A stretch of DNA of 64,000 nucleotides, from contig NZ_CP011545.1 in the NCBI RefSeq assembly GCF_001021045.1, positions 930,001 through 994,000 on the forward strand. Direction: 5' to 3'. This document shows positions 54,305 to 63,662 of this stretch, one piece after another. The DNA is from Corynebacterium testudinoris. Its GTDB lineage: Bacteria > Actinomycetota > Actinomycetes > Mycobacteriales > Mycobacteriaceae. The number at the start of each line of letters is the position of its first letter. Positions within the stretch are counted from its first letter, which is position 1. The notes below the pieces were generated by a model. The model was not told where the DNA came from, made no database searches, and saw only the letters and a program-made list of their open reading frames with translations. The translations under genes and the position numbers were made by a program.

Positions 54305-55477
54305 CTAGCGCAGTGACTCGTAGATATCGACCGTCTGCTGGGCGATGGCGGCCCAAGAGAAGTCGTTGACGGCCCGCTCGCGACCGGCCTCGCCAAACTT
54401 GGCGGCCCGGGCTGGGTCGGACACCATGGCATTGACCGCCGCGGCGAAGTCCCGCTCGAAGGTCTCCGGGTCGTTCTCGTCATAGTGCACGAGCGTGCCC
54501 GTCAACCCATCGACGACAACCTCGGGGATGCCGCCCACATCGGAGGCGACCACGGCGGTGCCGCAGGCCATGGCCTCCAAATTGACGATGCCCAGGGGCT
54601 CATAAATCGACGGGCACATGAACGTGTCGGCGGCAGTGAGGATCTCCTGGATCTTCTCCTTCTCCAGCATGTCTTGGACCCAGAAGATGCCATCCCGGCG
54701 GGACTGCAGGTCCTCGACGAGGGTAGTGATCCGTGCGGCGATCTCGGGGGTGTCCGGCGCACCGGCGCACAGCACCAGCTGGATATCCTCGTGGAAGTGG
54801 GCGGCCGCCTTGATGAGGTGCTCCACTCCCTTTTGCCTCGTGATGCGGCCAACGAAAGCGACGATCGGGCGATCCGGGTCGACGCCCAGCTCCGTGAGCA
54901 CGGAGTCGGGATTCGATGAGAACGTGGGCCGCGGCTGCCACAATTCGGTGTCGATGCCGTTGAGGACCACGGTGACCTTATCGGCGTCGATACGCGGGTA
55001 CGCCTCGAGGATGGATTCGCGCATCTGCGCGGAGACCGCAATGACGGTGTCGGCGTATTCCATGGCATTGCGCTCCGACCACGAGGACACCTCGTAGCCG
55101 CCGCCGAGCTGCTCGCGCTTCCACGGGCGGTGCGGCTCGAGGGAATGGGCCGTGACTACGTGGGGAATGTCATAGAGGCGAGCGGCGAGGTGGCCGCCCA
55201 ACCCTGCGTACCAGGTATGGGAATGGACAACATCGACGTTGTTGGTCGCCGTGGCCATCCGCAAGCCCGTCGACAGCGTCTTAATCGCCGGGTTCGCGTC
55301 CTCCAACGCCGGATCGACGCCGTGGACGTAGACTCCCGGCAGGTCACGGGGTGCTCCCATGCAGTGGACGTCTACTTCGACGATCTCCCGCATGAATCGG
55401 GTGAGCTCCGTGACGTGGACTCCCGCGCCGCCGTAGATCTCCGGGGGATACTCTCTGGTCAACATTCCGACTCTCAT
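54305..55477 (-). CDS. glgA: GlgA/GlgM-type glycogen (maltose-1-phosphate) synthase
   Basis: A GT4 glycosyltransferase of 390 residues. [20 protein letters not shown] at the start, [14 protein letters not shown] and [17 protein letters not shown] (residues about 95-135) form the donor and acceptor side. [17 protein letters not shown] (about residue 202) and [19 protein letters not shown] (about residue 285, with the E-x7-E motif) are the nucleotide-sugar site. Actinobacterial GlgA of this kind (GlgM) makes maltose-1-phosphate from ADP-glucose; which activity this one has is inferred. Divergent from glgC. Confidence 0.92.
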   Translation of the reverse strand: MRVGMLTREYPPEIYGGAGVHVTELTRFMREIVEVDVHCMGAPRDLPGVYVHGVDPALEDANPAIKTLSTGLRMATATNNVDVVHSHTWYAGLGGHLAARLYDIPHVVTAHSLEPHRPWKREQLGGGYEVSSWSERNAMEYADTVIAVSAQMRESILEAYPRIDADKVTVVLNGIDTELWQPRPTFSSNPDSVLTELGVDPDRPIVAFVGRITRQKGVEHLIKAAAHFHEDIQLVLCAGAPDTPEIAARITTLVEDLQSRRDGIFWVQDMLEKEKIQEILTAADTFMCPSIYEPLGIVNLEAMACGTAVVASDVGGIPEVVVDGLTGTLVHYDENDPETFERDFAAAVNAMVSDPARAAKFGEAGRERAVNDFSWAAIAQQTVDIYESLR

Positions 55478-55591
55478 GCCTCCCGAGCGTAGCCACGCCC
55501 GCGCCCCCATGCCGGGGGGATCGGGGGTAAAGGGGCGCGTGCCGTGGAAAACGGTTTGGCATCATCGCGGGCGAAACGGCTCGAAACGACC

Positions 55592-55597
55592 TAGATT
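55592..55597 (+). promoter_or_regulatory. -10 box of glgC
   Basis: TAGATT lies exactly 7 nt before the GTG at 55605, which suggests a leaderless mRNA and decides this start over the longer in-frame reading. Confidence 0.5.
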
Positions 55598-55604
55598 GGA
55601 CTGT

Positions 55605-56822
55605 GTGAAGACTCAGCCGAATGTTCTAGCTATCGTTCTCGCCGGCGGCGAAGGTAAGCGATTGTTCCCCCTGACGGAGGACCGAGCTAAGCCCGCAGTC
55701 CCGTTCGGCGGTACTTACCGACTCATCGACTTCGTGTTGTCAAACCTCGTCAACGCCGGTTACCTCAAGATCGCGGTGTTGACGCAGTACAAGTCGCACT
55801 CGCTCGACCGACACATTTCGATGGCCTGGTCCCTCCACGGCCCAGTGAAGCAGTACATCGCCTCCGTGCCCGCCCAGCAGCGGCGCGGCAAGCGTTGGTT
55901 CACGGGTTCCGCGGACGCGATTGTGCAGTCGCTCAACCTCATCTACGACGAGAAGCCTGATTATGTCCTCGTCTTCGGCGCCGACCACGTCTACCGCATG
56001 GACCCCTCCCAAATGGTGGAGGAGCACATTGCATCCGGCAAGTCCTGCTCCGTCGCTGGTATCCGTGTCCCGCGCTCTGAGGCTTCGGCCTTCGGCTGCA
56101 TCCAGGCGGACGTGGATAGCAACATCACGGAGTTCCTGGAGAAGCCGGCTGACCCGCCGTCTACTCCGGACGACCCGAATGTCACCTACGCCTCGATGGG
56201 CAATTACGTGTTCACCACGGATGCCCTCATTCAGGCGCTGCTCGAAGACGAGGAAAATGATGACTCGGACCATGACATGGGCGGTGACATCATCCCTTAC
56301 TTTGTTAACAAGGAACAGGCCCGCGTCTACGACTTCAATTCCAACTTCGTCCCCGGCTCCACCGAGCGTGACCATGGCTATTGGCGCGACGTCGGTACCA
56401 TCGACGCCTTCTATGAGGCGCACATGGATCTGATCTCCGTGCACCCGGTTTTCAACCTGTACAACCGTCAGTGGCCGATCCACTCGACCGACGATGAGAA
56501 TTTCCCGCCCGCCAAGTTCACGCAGGGCGGCATTGCGCAGTCCTCGATCGTAGCGCCGGGTTCGATCATCTCCGGCGGTACGGTTCGCAATTCGGTTCTC
56601 GCGGGTGACGTTCATGTGGCTGAGGGCGCCACCGTTGAGGGTTCGGTGCTCATGCCGGGTGTGCGCATTGGCAAGGGGGCCGTCGTGCGCCACGCCATCT
56701 TGGACAAGAACGTCTACGTCCGTGAGGGTGAGATCATCGGGGTCGATCGCGCGCGCGATGAGGCCCGGTTCAAGATCTCCGCGGGCGGCGTCGTGGCGGT
56801 GGGCAAGAACGACGTGGTGTAG
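55605..56822 (+). CDS. glgC: glucose-1-phosphate adenylyltransferase
   Basis: A protein of 405 residues. The N-terminus [20 protein letters not shown] has the nucleotidyltransferase loop, [20 protein letters not shown] (about residue 26) binds ATP and allosteric effectors, and [15 protein letters not shown] (about residue 124) has the catalytic Asp. The C-terminal part is a left-handed beta-helix. It makes ADP-glucose for glycogen. glgA is divergent with about 127 bp between, where shared regulators would bind. Confidence 0.95.
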   Translation: MKTQPNVLAIVLAGGEGKRLFPLTEDRAKPAVPFGGTYRLIDFVLSNLVNAGYLKIAVLTQYKSHSLDRHISMAWSLHGPVKQYIASVPAQQRRGKRWFTGSADAIVQSLNLIYDEKPDYVLVFGADHVYRMDPSQMVEEHIASGKSCSVAGIRVPRSEASAFGCIQADVDSNITEFLEKPADPPSTPDDPNVTYASMGNYVFTTDALIQALLEDEENDDSDHDMGGDIIPYFVNKEQARVYDFNSNFVPGSTERDHGYWRDVGTIDAFYEAHMDLISVHPVFNLYNRQWPIHSTDDENFPPAKFTQGGIAQSSIVAPGSIISGGTVRNSVLAGDVHVAEGATVEGSVLMPGVRIGKGAVVRHAILDKNVYVREGEIIGVDRARDEARFKISAGGVVAVGKNDVV

Positions 56823-56855
56823 CTCAGGGTCTACCGTGCTTGTCGACGTCCCCGC

Positions 56856-57500
56856 CTAAAGGCGGGTGACCAGCGTCAGGCCCGCACCCAAGGGTAGGCG
56901 CGTGACCAGCGCGCCCTCGAGGTTCCGGGCGCTGTCGTCCGCCTCCCGGGCCGCAGCGGTAGCGCGGTCCTTGCGGGAGGCGTCGGCGATGGTGCCGTCG
57001 AGAAGCGAGTCCGCGAGGACGAGGGTGCCTCCGGGGGTGAGCAGGGGCCACGCCGTCGCGAGGATGGCTGGGAGGTCGGCGGGGGAGACCTCGGCGTAGA
57101 CAAGTTGGTAGGACTCGTTGGCTAGTCGGCCCATGACATCGAGGGGGCGCGAGGGGAGGAAGCGGACACGGGAGGGGGCGTAGCCGGCCTCTCGGAAGGT
57201 GGTCCGCGCGTTGGCTTGGTGCTCTGCCTCGGAGTCGATGCAGGTGAGGGTGCCGTGGTCGCCGAGCCCGCGCAGCAGGTACCAGCCCGCGACGGCCGCA
57301 GCGGGGGTCACCGCGACGGCGCCGGTCGACTTCTCGTGCCGGGAGGTAGCCGCGAGGGTGGCCAGGAGCTGGCCGGTCATCTCGTCGGGGACGGTCAGTC
57401 CGAATTCCTCGGCATCGCGGCGGGCCGCGGCCAGGGGTTCGGGGACCTCCGAGCTGGACTCGATGAAGGAACGGAGTGCGTCATATGCCGTGTCAGTCAC
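56856..57500 (-). CDS. O-methyltransferase (Rv1220c-like)
   Basis: A SAM-dependent methyltransferase of 214 residues, O-methyltransferase family 3. AVTPAAAVAGWYLLRGLGDHG (about residues 69-89, in parts) is the start of the Rossmann region; LTCIDSEAEHQANARTTFRE (about residue 91) is the acidic SAM site; LVYAEVSPADLP and GGTLVLADSLLDG follow. It is in the same place as Rv1220c, next to sigE. I chose GTG 57500 because TACACT is 7 nt upstream; the longer frame runs through the sigE promoter. The substrate is unknown. Confidence 0.83.
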   Translation of the reverse strand: MTDTAYDALRSFIESSSEVPEPLAAARRDAEEFGLTVPDEMTGQLLATLAATSRHEKSTGAVAVTPAAAVAGWYLLRGLGDHGTLTCIDSEAEHQANARTTFREAGYAPSRVRFLPSRPLDVMGRLANESYQLVYAEVSPADLPAILATAWPLLTPGGTLVLADSLLDGTIADASRKDRATAAAREADDSARNLEGALVTRLPLGAGLTLVTRL

Positions 57501-57507
57501 ATCTTCG

Positions 57508-57513
57508 AGTGTA
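57508..57513 (-). promoter_or_regulatory. -10 box of the methyltransferase gene
   Basis: TACACT on the minus strand, 7 nt before the GTG at 57500. Confidence 0.5.
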
Positions 57514-57669
57514 AGTCCCACGGCCCAGGTAGGATGTGGACACGCGCATATGTGGTGGATGAGGCGATTGGGGCTGGGGTGTCTCACGTGACATCGCGGG
57601 TGGGCCTTCACAGAAATTTGCCAGAAGTCTGTGTAGTGTTCTGCAGTCGGATATAGCACAATAAAGCCC

Positions 57670-58290
57670 ATGACGTTCTCTCCGAGCACCCCTAGCCCCG
57701 AAGAGTCGGTACAGTCTGAAGAATTGACCGGCACCGCCGCCTTTGATGCGGGTGAGGGAAACATGCCGTCCTGGGGTGAGCTCGTTGCGGAACACGCGGA
57801 TAGCGTCTATCGCCTAGCGTTTCGTCTGTCCGGTAACCAATACGATGCAGAAGACCTCACGCAGGAAACCTTCATGCGGGTCTTCCGTTCCCTCAAGCAC
57901 TACCAGCCCGGCACCTTCGAGGGCTGGTTGCACCGCATCACCACCAACCTCTTCCTCGACATGGTCCGCCACCGCAGCAAGATTCGCATGGAGGCCCTGC
58001 CCGAGGACTACGAGCGGGTAGTCGGGACCGACATGACACCCGAGCAAGCCTTCAACATCGCCAACCTCGACCCGGCACTCCAGGATGCCCTCGACGACCT
58101 GGGCGCCGATTTCCGCGTGGCGGTCGTCCTCTGTGATGTCGTGGGCATGAGCTACGACGAAATCGCTGACACCCTCGGCGTCAAGATGGGCACCGTCCGC
58201 TCGCGCATCCACCGCGGACGATCGCAGCTGCGCGCGAGCCTGGAGGCCGCCGCCATCGATGATGAGGGCGCCAAGCTGCTGCTTCGCTAA
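57670..58290 (+). CDS. sigE: ECF sigma factor SigE
   Basis: A protein of 206 residues. Region 2: [20 protein letters not shown] (about residue 49; core binding) and [10 protein letters not shown], then [20 protein letters not shown] (about residue 79; -10 recognition). Region 4: [20 protein letters not shown] (about residue 160; -35 helix). The N-terminal 30 residues are variable. It controls the envelope and heat stress response. An anti-sigma gene and tatB follow; the htrA gene seen between rseA and tatB in mycobacteria is absent here. Confidence 0.94.
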   Translation: MTFSPSTPSPEESVQSEELTGTAAFDAGEGNMPSWGELVAEHADSVYRLAFRLSGNQYDAEDLTQETFMRVFRSLKHYQPGTFEGWLHRITTNLFLDMVRHRSKIRMEALPEDYERVVGTDMTPEQAFNIANLDPALQDALDDLGADFRVAVVLCDVVGMSYDEIADTLGVKMGTVRSRIHRGRSQLRASLEAAAIDDEGAKLLLR

Positions 58291-58381
58291 AATTGCCGGA
58301 CAGCGATGTGGACCAAAAAGGCGTATTCTGGCGGCATAAGTTGGCCACAGATGGCGTCGAGTGAGGAGGCAGGCCGTAGGG

Positions 58382-58801
58382 ATGTTCAATCCGCATCTTT
58401 CTTCCATGGATGGACGAGATCAGCCTCGTCGTCCCCGCAAGCCCAGAAAACCCCGGCAATTCGCCTCGGTGGAGCACCTTAGCCCCGAGGCGGTTGCCGC
58501 TTTCGTTGATGGGGAACTCACCGACCTCGCCGCCCACCGGGCCCGCGTCCACCTCGTGCACTGCGCTGAATGCCGCGCCGAGATTGAACGCCAGCGCGGC
58601 GCCTCCGAGTGGTTGCGCGGCTCCAACATCACCGATGAGGTCCGCGCCCCGCGTGATTTGCTCAATCGCCTCGCGGGTATTGCCACCGGTCCCGTATGTC
58701 CCGGACCCGATGCCGAATCCACTCCCACGCAGGTGCCGCAAGGCCTGTTGGACAAGGTGGAAATGCTCATGCGGGCCGTGAAGCGCAATCAGGGTTACTG
58801 A
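58382..58801 (+). CDS. rseA: zinc-type anti-sigma factor for SigE
   Basis: A protein of 139 residues. FVDGELTDLAAHRARVHLVH and CAECRAEIERQ (about residues 48-76) give the H-x3-C-x2-C signature of zinc anti-sigma factors (ZAS). There is no membrane segment, so it works in the cytoplasm. The N-terminus is Arg/Pro-rich. AGGAGG lies 12 nt upstream of the ATG; a start 21 bp earlier is possible. It is 91 bp after sigE and should hold SigE inactive until oxidative or envelope stress; in corynebacteria it is called CseE. Confidence 0.9.
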   Translation: MFNPHLSSMDGRDQPRRPRKPRKPRQFASVEHLSPEAVAAFVDGELTDLAAHRARVHLVHCAECRAEIERQRGASEWLRGSNITDEVRAPRDLLNRLAGIATGPVCPGPDAESTPTQVPQGLLDKVEMLMRAVKRNQGY

Positions 58802-58805
58802 CAGC

Positions 58806-58811
58806 TAAGGT
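58806..58811 (+). promoter_or_regulatory. -10 box of tatB
   Basis: TAAGGT is 6 nt before the GTG of tatB and directly after the rseA stop, suggesting tatB can be transcribed on its own. Confidence 0.4.
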
Positions 58812-58817
58812 AGACGT

Positions 58818-59267
58818 GTGTTTGAGAGCATCGGTTGGCTGGAGATTTTCACGCTATTGGTCGTGGCGCTCATCGTCATCGGCCCAGAACGTCTTCCGGG
58901 CCTGATCGAGGATATCCGCGCCGCGATTTTTGCTGCGCGGCGCGCCATTGATAATGCCAAGAAGGAGCTCAACGGCGAGTTGGGGGCGGAGTTCGAAGAG
59001 TTCCGCAAGCCCATTGAGCAAGTGGCGTCCTATACCCGCATGGGTCCGCGGGCGGCCATCACCAAGGCGCTGTTCGATGGCGATGAGGAGTTCCTCGATG
59101 ACTTCGACCCGAGGAAGATGATGCAGGATGATCCCCGGCGGCCTGCCACGCGTCCGGCCCCGAAACCTACCCCGAATCCGACCCAGCAGCAGCCTCCCAA
59201 TAACGACGGAGGCGACAGCGGCGACGGTGGCCGGCCCGGAGGTTTCTCCTGGGCCGACATCACCTAA
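58818..59267 (+). CDS. tatB: Sec-independent translocase subunit TatB
   Basis: A protein of 149 residues. The N-terminal membrane helix with [20 protein letters not shown] (residues 2-21) followed by [16 protein letters not shown], with the conserved Gly-Pro hinge and Glu, is the TatB/A signature; the amphipathic helix and a Pro/Asp-rich tail (from about residue 105) fit TatB. It receives twin-arginine substrates with TatC. The GTG start is used. Its end is convergent with mrp, with a 6-bp inverted repeat (AGTCAA/TTGACT) between. Confidence 0.92.
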   Translation: MFESIGWLEIFTLLVVALIVIGPERLPGLIEDIRAAIFAARRAIDNAKKELNGELGAEFEEFRKPIEQVASYTRMGPRAAITKALFDGDEEFLDDFDPRKMMQDDPRRPATRPAPKPTPNPTQQQPPNNDGGDSGDGGRPGGFSWADIT

Positions 59268-59276
59268 GTCAAGCGA

Positions 59277-60407
59277 CTAGGAGCGGTTGACTCCCAGTCC
59301 CAGAGATTTCCCGGCCAAAGAATCGCGGCGGGTCACCAAGTGGCTGGCCACGTCCCGCACGGCCTGTGCGGCGGGGGAGTCCGGCTCGGAGACGGCGATG
59401 GGGTTGCCGTCGTCGCCGTGGACGCGCAGCTGCGGGTCGAGGGGGATCTGGCCGAGCAGCGGAACCTTCGCCCCGGTGAGTGCTGTGAGGCGATCGGCGA
59501 CGTGCTGCCCGCCGCCGGAGCCGAAGACGTCGAGGGTGCTGCCGTCGGGAAGCACCATGGCGGACATGTTCTCGATGACGCCGGCGATGCGTTGGCGGGT
59601 CTGTTGGGAGACGGACCCGGCCCGCTCCGCCACCTCGGCGGCTGCGGCCTGTGGGGTGGTGATGATGAGCAGCTCGGCATTGGGGACCAGCTGTGCCACG
59701 GAAATTGCGACGTCGCCGGTTCCGGGGGGAAGGTCCATGAAGAGGAAGTCGAGGTCGCCCCAGAAGACGTCGGCGAGGAATTGCTGGATGGCGCGGTGCA
59801 GCATCGGGCCGCGCCACACGATGGGGGCGTTGCCGTCGACGAAGTGGCCGATGGAGATCATCTTCACGCCGTGGGCGAGGGGTGGCATGATCATGTCGTC
59901 GACGGCGTTGGGGCGGGCATCAGAACCCAGGAGGGCGGGCACGGAGTGGCCGTAGATGTCGGCGTCGAGGACGCCGACCTTCCATCCCTGGGCGGCGAGC
60001 GCGACGGCGAGGTTGACGGTCATCGAGGACTTGCCGACGCCGCCTTTGCCCGACGCCACCGCGTACACGCGGGTCGTGGAGTCGGGTTGGGCGAAGGGGA
60101 TGACGGCCTCGGGGGCGTTGCCGCGGAGGGAGGCGCGGAGTTCGCGGCGTTGCTCGTCGCTCATCACATCAGTGGTGACGGTGACGGTGCCCACCCCTTC
60201 CACCTCTTCGACGGCGGCTCGGGTGTTGTCGGTGATGGTGGATTTCATCGGGCAACCGGCGATGGTGAGGTACACCTCGACCGCGACGTTGTTGCCGGTG
60301 ATCTCCACCGATTTGACCATCCCCAGTTCGGTGATGGGCTTGCCGATTTCAGGATCCTCTACGCGGGAAAGCGCGCTGCGGACAGCGGATTCGGTGAGTA
60401 CAGTCAT
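59277..60407 (-). CDS. mrp: Mrp/ApbC Fe-S cluster carrier ATPase
   Basis: A protein of 376 residues. An N-terminal MIP18/DUF59 domain (residues 1-90, with VEDPEIGKPITELGMV and TIAGCPMKS) precedes the P-loop domain: ASGKGGVGKSSMTVNLA (about residue 117), LDADIYGHSVP (about residue 143) and DLPPGTGD. The usual C-terminal CxxC is not visible: ENMSAMVLPDGSTLDVFGSG stands where ENMSxFxCPxC is found, as in other actinobacterial Mrp proteins. The ATG at 60407 is followed by the family start TESAVRSAL. Confidence 0.92.
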   Translation of the reverse strand: MTVLTESAVRSALSRVEDPEIGKPITELGMVKSVEITGNNVAVEVYLTIAGCPMKSTITDNTRAAVEEVEGVGTVTVTTDVMSDEQRRELRASLRGNAPEAVIPFAQPDSTTRVYAVASGKGGVGKSSMTVNLAVALAAQGWKVGVLDADIYGHSVPALLGSDARPNAVDDMIMPPLAHGVKMISIGHFVDGNAPIVWRGPMLHRAIQQFLADVFWGDLDFLFMDLPPGTGDVAISVAQLVPNAELLIITTPQAAAAEVAERAGSVSQQTRQRIAGVIENMSAMVLPDGSTLDVFGSGGGQHVADRLTALTGAKVPLLGQIPLDPQLRVHGDDGNPIAVSEPDSPAAQAVRDVASHLVTRRDSLAGKSLGLGVNRS

Positions 60408-60432
60408 GACGGGTCCAATAGTAGTACGCCCG

Positions 60433-60999
60433 TCAACGATCCCTCTCTTCCGCCAGATCGCCCTGGATGGGCTCGCGGAGGTCGCCGGCGGAATCGATGA
60501 CATCGGCCGAGACGTCGTCGAGTTTGGCTTCGATGCGTTCCATGAGGGAGCGCAGATCATCGAGCTCGTGGCGCAGGTAATCGCGGGAGACCATGTCGCC
60601 GATGGCGAGGCGGGCTCCGGCGAGTTCGCGCGCGAGGAATTCCGTGTCCGCTTTCGTTTGTTCCGCGCGGCGGCGGTCGGCGTTGACGGAGACCTTGTCG
60701 CGGTCCTCCTGGCGGTTCTGCGCGAGCAGAATGAGCGGCGCCGCGTAGGCAGCCTGGGTAGAAAACGCCAGGTTGAGCAGGATGAACGGGTACGGGTCCC
60801 AATTCCACCACATGCCGCCGACGTTGAGACAGATCCAGATGATGACGAACACCGTCTGCCACATGAGGTAGTTGCCGGTGCCGAAGAAACGTGCCACCTT
60901 CTCGGCGGCGGCTCCGATCGTGTCGTCGTCAAGCTTGAAGAAGTTCCGGCGGCGAACGCCGACCGGCGTGTCCAGTTCGGTACGGGTGTACTCAGCCAT
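60433..60999 (-). CDS. DUF1003 membrane protein
   Basis: A protein of 188 residues. Two membrane helices (about residues 46-63 and 71-93, with WQTVFVIIWICLNVGG and PYPFILLNLAFSTQAAYAAP) are followed by LILLAQNRQEDRDKV, the DUF1003 signature, then a coiled-coil-like soluble tail. Its start overlaps the upstream MgtE-N/CBS gene by 8 bp, so they are co-translated. In M. tuberculosis the same pair occurs. Function unknown; a link to cation handling is inferred from the neighbour. Confidence 0.9.
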   Translation of the reverse strand: MAEYTRTELDTPVGVRRRNFFKLDDDTIGAAAEKVARFFGTGNYLMWQTVFVIIWICLNVGGMWWNWDPYPFILLNLAFSTQAAYAAPLILLAQNRQEDRDKVSVNADRRRAEQTKADTEFLARELAGARLAIGDMVSRDYLRHELDDLRSLMERIEAKLDDVSADVIDSAGDLREPIQGDLAEERDR

Positions 61000-62290
61000 G
61001 GGTCACCTGCTTATCGACGGCCGCGGGGCGCACGCCCTGCGAGCGCCAATCCTCCGGCAAAAGGTGGTCCAGGAGGTCGTCGACGGCGACGGCCCCGAGG
61101 AGATGGTTGTTGGCATCAAGAACCGGTCCGCACACCAGGTTGTAGGTAGCGAAGTAGCGGGCCGCGATCTCTTGATCATCGTCGGCATACAGCGGCGGCA
61201 GGTCCGGGTCGAGGATGCCAGAGACCAACGACGAAGGGGGCTCGCGGAGCAGCTTTTGCAGATGCACGCAGCCCAAGTATTTGCCCGTCGGGGTGGCCGT
61301 CGGCGGGCGAACGACGAACACCATCGAGGCCAGCGACGTCGGCAAGTCAGGGTCCCGCGCCAAGGCGAGGGCCTCCGCGACGGTCGTCTGCGGGGTGAGG
61401 ATGAGCGGCTCCGGCGTCATGAGCGCGCCGACCGTGTCGGGGGAGAAGCTCATGAGGCGGCGGACGGGGGCGGATTCTTCGGGGTCCATGAGTTCGAGGA
61501 GGACCTCGGCCTTGGCATCGGGCAGTTCCTGCAGGATGTCGGCGGCGTCATCCGGGTCCATCTCCTCCAGGACATCCGCGGCGCGCTCAATGTCGAGGGT
61601 CTCTAAGAGCTCGGCCTGGTGGTCCTCGGGCAGCTCCTGGAGGATGTCGGCGAGCCGATGATCGTTGAGGTGGTTAGCCAGCTCGTGGCGCATCGTGGTC
61701 GACATCTGGTGCAGCGAGTTCGCCACATCGGCCGGGCGCATCTGATCAAACTCCGCGATCTTCTCCGCGATGCTGTCCGTCTGGCCGACGCCCGCCGCCG
61801 AGACACCGTGGACGTAGGGCCACGGGACGGTGAACAGCTCCGGGGCGCGGCCAAACTTGGGGCGAGAGCCAAACACCGCGACACGGGAGATGACCCAGTC
61901 GCGGGAACGGGTTCGCTCCAGCTCGACATCGGCGATCTCAATGGCCCGGCCGTGGAACTGGGCGAGCTCCGGGTCATCGGTGTGCACCTTGGAGCCCACG
62001 AGGTCAGACATGACCGTCAGCTCGCCCGTCCGCACCTGGAACGCGCGCATGGACACCGAGCCCGTGGCCAGGGTGATATCGCCCGGTTCGATCGCGGCGA
62101 TTCGCAACATGGGCACGAAAATACGGCGCTTTTGTATCAGTTCCACCACAACGCCCAGCGCACGAGAAGGCTGACCTTCGGCACGGATGTTGACGACAAC
62201 GTCGCGGACCCGACCAATCGGGTCCAGGTCCGGGCCACGAACCTGGAGTCCGACGAGACGGCCAGCGTAAACGCGGGTGACTGCACTCAT
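60992..62290 (-). CDS. MgtE N-terminal/CBS domain protein with PRC-like start
   Basis: A protein of 432 residues. Residues 1-150 contain two PRC-barrel-like units (for example GRLVGLQVRGPDLDPIGRV). The middle part is the MgtE intracellular N domain: repeated helices LADILQELPEDHQAELLETL and AADVLEEMDPDDAADILQEL (from about residue 213). Two CBS repeats follow (MTPEPLILTPQTTVAEALAL and the YLGCVHLQKLL region). No membrane part is present, so it is not a transporter itself but may sense Mg2+. TATGCT is 8 nt before the ATG at 62290 on the minus strand. Confidence 0.88.
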   Translation of the reverse strand: MSAVTRVYAGRLVGLQVRGPDLDPIGRVRDVVVNIRAEGQPSRALGVVVELIQKRRIFVPMLRIAAIEPGDITLATGSVSMRAFQVRTGELTVMSDLVGSKVHTDDPELAQFHGRAIEIADVELERTRSRDWVISRVAVFGSRPKFGRAPELFTVPWPYVHGVSAAGVGQTDSIAEKIAEFDQMRPADVANSLHQMSTTMRHELANHLNDHRLADILQELPEDHQAELLETLDIERAADVLEEMDPDDAADILQELPDAKAEVLLELMDPEESAPVRRLMSFSPDTVGALMTPEPLILTPQTTVAEALALARDPDLPTSLASMVFVVRPPTATPTGKYLGCVHLQKLLREPPSSLVSGILDPDLPPLYADDDQEIAARYFATYNLVCGPVLDANNHLLGAVAVDDLLDHLLPEDWRSQGVRPAAVDKQVTHG

Positions 62291-62352
62291 GGTGACCAAG
62301 CATAGTCACCTGGAGCCGGGAACCAACTGGAGTGGTGTGACGTTAACCAGGT

Positions 62353-62856
62353 ATGACAAATCCCAATGCAAACGCCCGCCCCATCGCCGACCTCCGCCCC
62401 CTGCCCACCGGGTGGCCGGTGGGCAGTTTTGACCACTACACGGAGGCACAGGCGGCCGTCGATAAGCTCTCTGACCTGGAGTTTGACGTCAAGCAACTCA
62501 CCATCGTCGGCGTGGACCTCATGGAAGTGGAAAGAGTCACCGGGCGGCTGACGTGGGGCAGAGTCATCGGCGGCGGCGCCCTGTCCGGGGCGTGGCTCGG
62601 CGTGTTCTTCGGCGTGCTCATCGGCATTGTGTTTGGCAACTTCCTCTCCCCGCTGCTCACCGGCATTTTCATCGGCACCATTTTCGGCATCGTCATGGCG
62701 GTCGTGCCCTACGCCATGTCGAGCGGGCGGCGCGACTTCACCTCCCAGACCCAGATCGTCGCCGGGCGCTACGATGTGCTCTGCGAGCCGGAGCGGGCAC
62801 CGGAAGCTCGCGACATCATCGCCAAGCATCGGAGCCAGTTCACGGCGGCGGGGTAG
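62353..62856 (+). CDS. general stress protein 17M-like membrane protein
   Basis: A protein of 167 residues. The N-terminal domain VGSFDHYTEAQAAVDKLSDL (about residue 23) and DVKQLTIVGVDL match the heat-shock/general-stress 17M domain. Two helices rich in glycine (about residues 73-92 and 97-118) follow, then a short soluble tail. It resembles Rv1234, which also lies beside the MgtE-N gene. Divergent from the MgtE-N gene by 62 bp. Role unknown. Confidence 0.82.
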   Translation: MTNPNANARPIADLRPLPTGWPVGSFDHYTEAQAAVDKLSDLEFDVKQLTIVGVDLMEVERVTGRLTWGRVIGGGALSGAWLGVFFGVLIGIVFGNFLSPLLTGIFIGTIFGIVMAVVPYAMSSGRRDFTSQTQIVAGRYDVLCEPERAPEARDIIAKHRSQFTAAG

Positions 62857-62914
62857 ACTTCTCGGGAGATTTGCCCCGCCCGTGTGGGCCCGTGTGAGAT
62901 ATGAGGAGCCGTTC

Positions 62915-63604
62915 ATGTTGCGTCGAGGAAACCGCGGTCCCCGCGCAACCGGCACCACAATCCTGGCTAGCGTCTTAGCCGTGGCCACGGCCGCGTCGCT
63001 AAGCGCCTGCACCACCATGGAGCCCCACCGCGACGAGCTGGAGGGGCTTAAACGCTCCGTCATCATGCTCATTGAGCCGAATTCGATGGAACAAAGCGTC
63101 CTCGCCGAGATCTACCAGCAGGTACTCCAAAGTGAGGGGCGCACGACCAGCCTGCGCGTGGATCCCGAAAGCGGCGTCAAGGGCCGGATCGATGCCATCA
63201 GCAGCGGGGAAGTGGACTTCATCATTGACTGCTCCGGCCCAATGCTCGAATACGTCGATTCCGCCGCCGCCAACGAATTGGCCCAGGAGTATGCCGCCGC
63301 GGGCGCGAACCCCAATGCCGGAGACCTGGCCGAACGCACCTACGATGCCTTCGTTGGCTCCCTCCCCGGCTCGCTAGCCACCCCGGACCCGTCGACGGCG
63401 GAAGGCTGCGCGACGGAGGGCACCCAGCGACTGCCGCACAGCATCGTTCCCGTCTACTACCGGGAGCTTTTTGATCGCCGTGAGACCCAAGCCCTCAACA
63501 AAGCCACCCGCGACCTCACCACCGCGGACCTGAAGGAGCTCGTGGAGTCCGCGCAGCGCGAGTCGTCCATTTCCACCGTCGTGGCGGAGTGGCTCGCCTA
63601 CTAG
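62915..63604 (+). CDS. lipoprotein with OpuAC-like binding-protein fold
   Basis: A protein of 229 residues with a signal peptide (SVLAVATAASLSAC, lipobox LSAC, Cys about residue 32). The mature part, from SVIMLIEPNSMEQSVLAEIY, with an alternating GVKGRIDAISSGEVDFIIDC segment, looks like a shortened substrate-binding fold of the glycine-betaine (OpuAC) type. No ABC partners are nearby. AGGAG is 7 nt upstream of the ATG. It ends convergently with odhA. Family assignment is tentative. Confidence 0.75.
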   Translation: MLRRGNRGPRATGTTILASVLAVATAASLSACTTMEPHRDELEGLKRSVIMLIEPNSMEQSVLAEIYQQVLQSEGRTTSLRVDPESGVKGRIDAISSGEVDFIIDCSGPMLEYVDSAAANELAQEYAAAGANPNAGDLAERTYDAFVGSLPGSLATPDPSTAEGCATEGTQRLPHSIVPVYYRELFDRRETQALNKATRDLTTADLKELVESAQRESSISTVVAEWLAY

Positions 63605-63606
63605 AA

Positions 63607-63645
63607 AAGTCCCGGCACCCCCTCTCACGGGGTGCCGAGACTTTA
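63607..63645. terminator. bidirectional terminator between lipoprotein gene and odhA
   Basis: CGGCACCCC (63613-63621) and GGGGTGCCG (63629-63637) form a perfect 9-bp stem, extended by AGTC/GACT outside. T-rich sequence follows on the plus strand and AAAAGT precedes it for the minus strand. Confidence 0.8.
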
Positions 63646-63662
63646 TCTCCTAAGGCCGCAAC

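Noticed and set aside
55476..55604. Extended glgC start upstream
   Set aside because: It would run into the glgA/glgC control region; the GTG at 55605 gives the normal GlgC N-terminus.
57501..57764. Extended start of the O-methyltransferase
   Set aside because: It would overlap the sigE promoter and coding start; the GTG at 57500 with a -10 box 7 nt upstream fits better.
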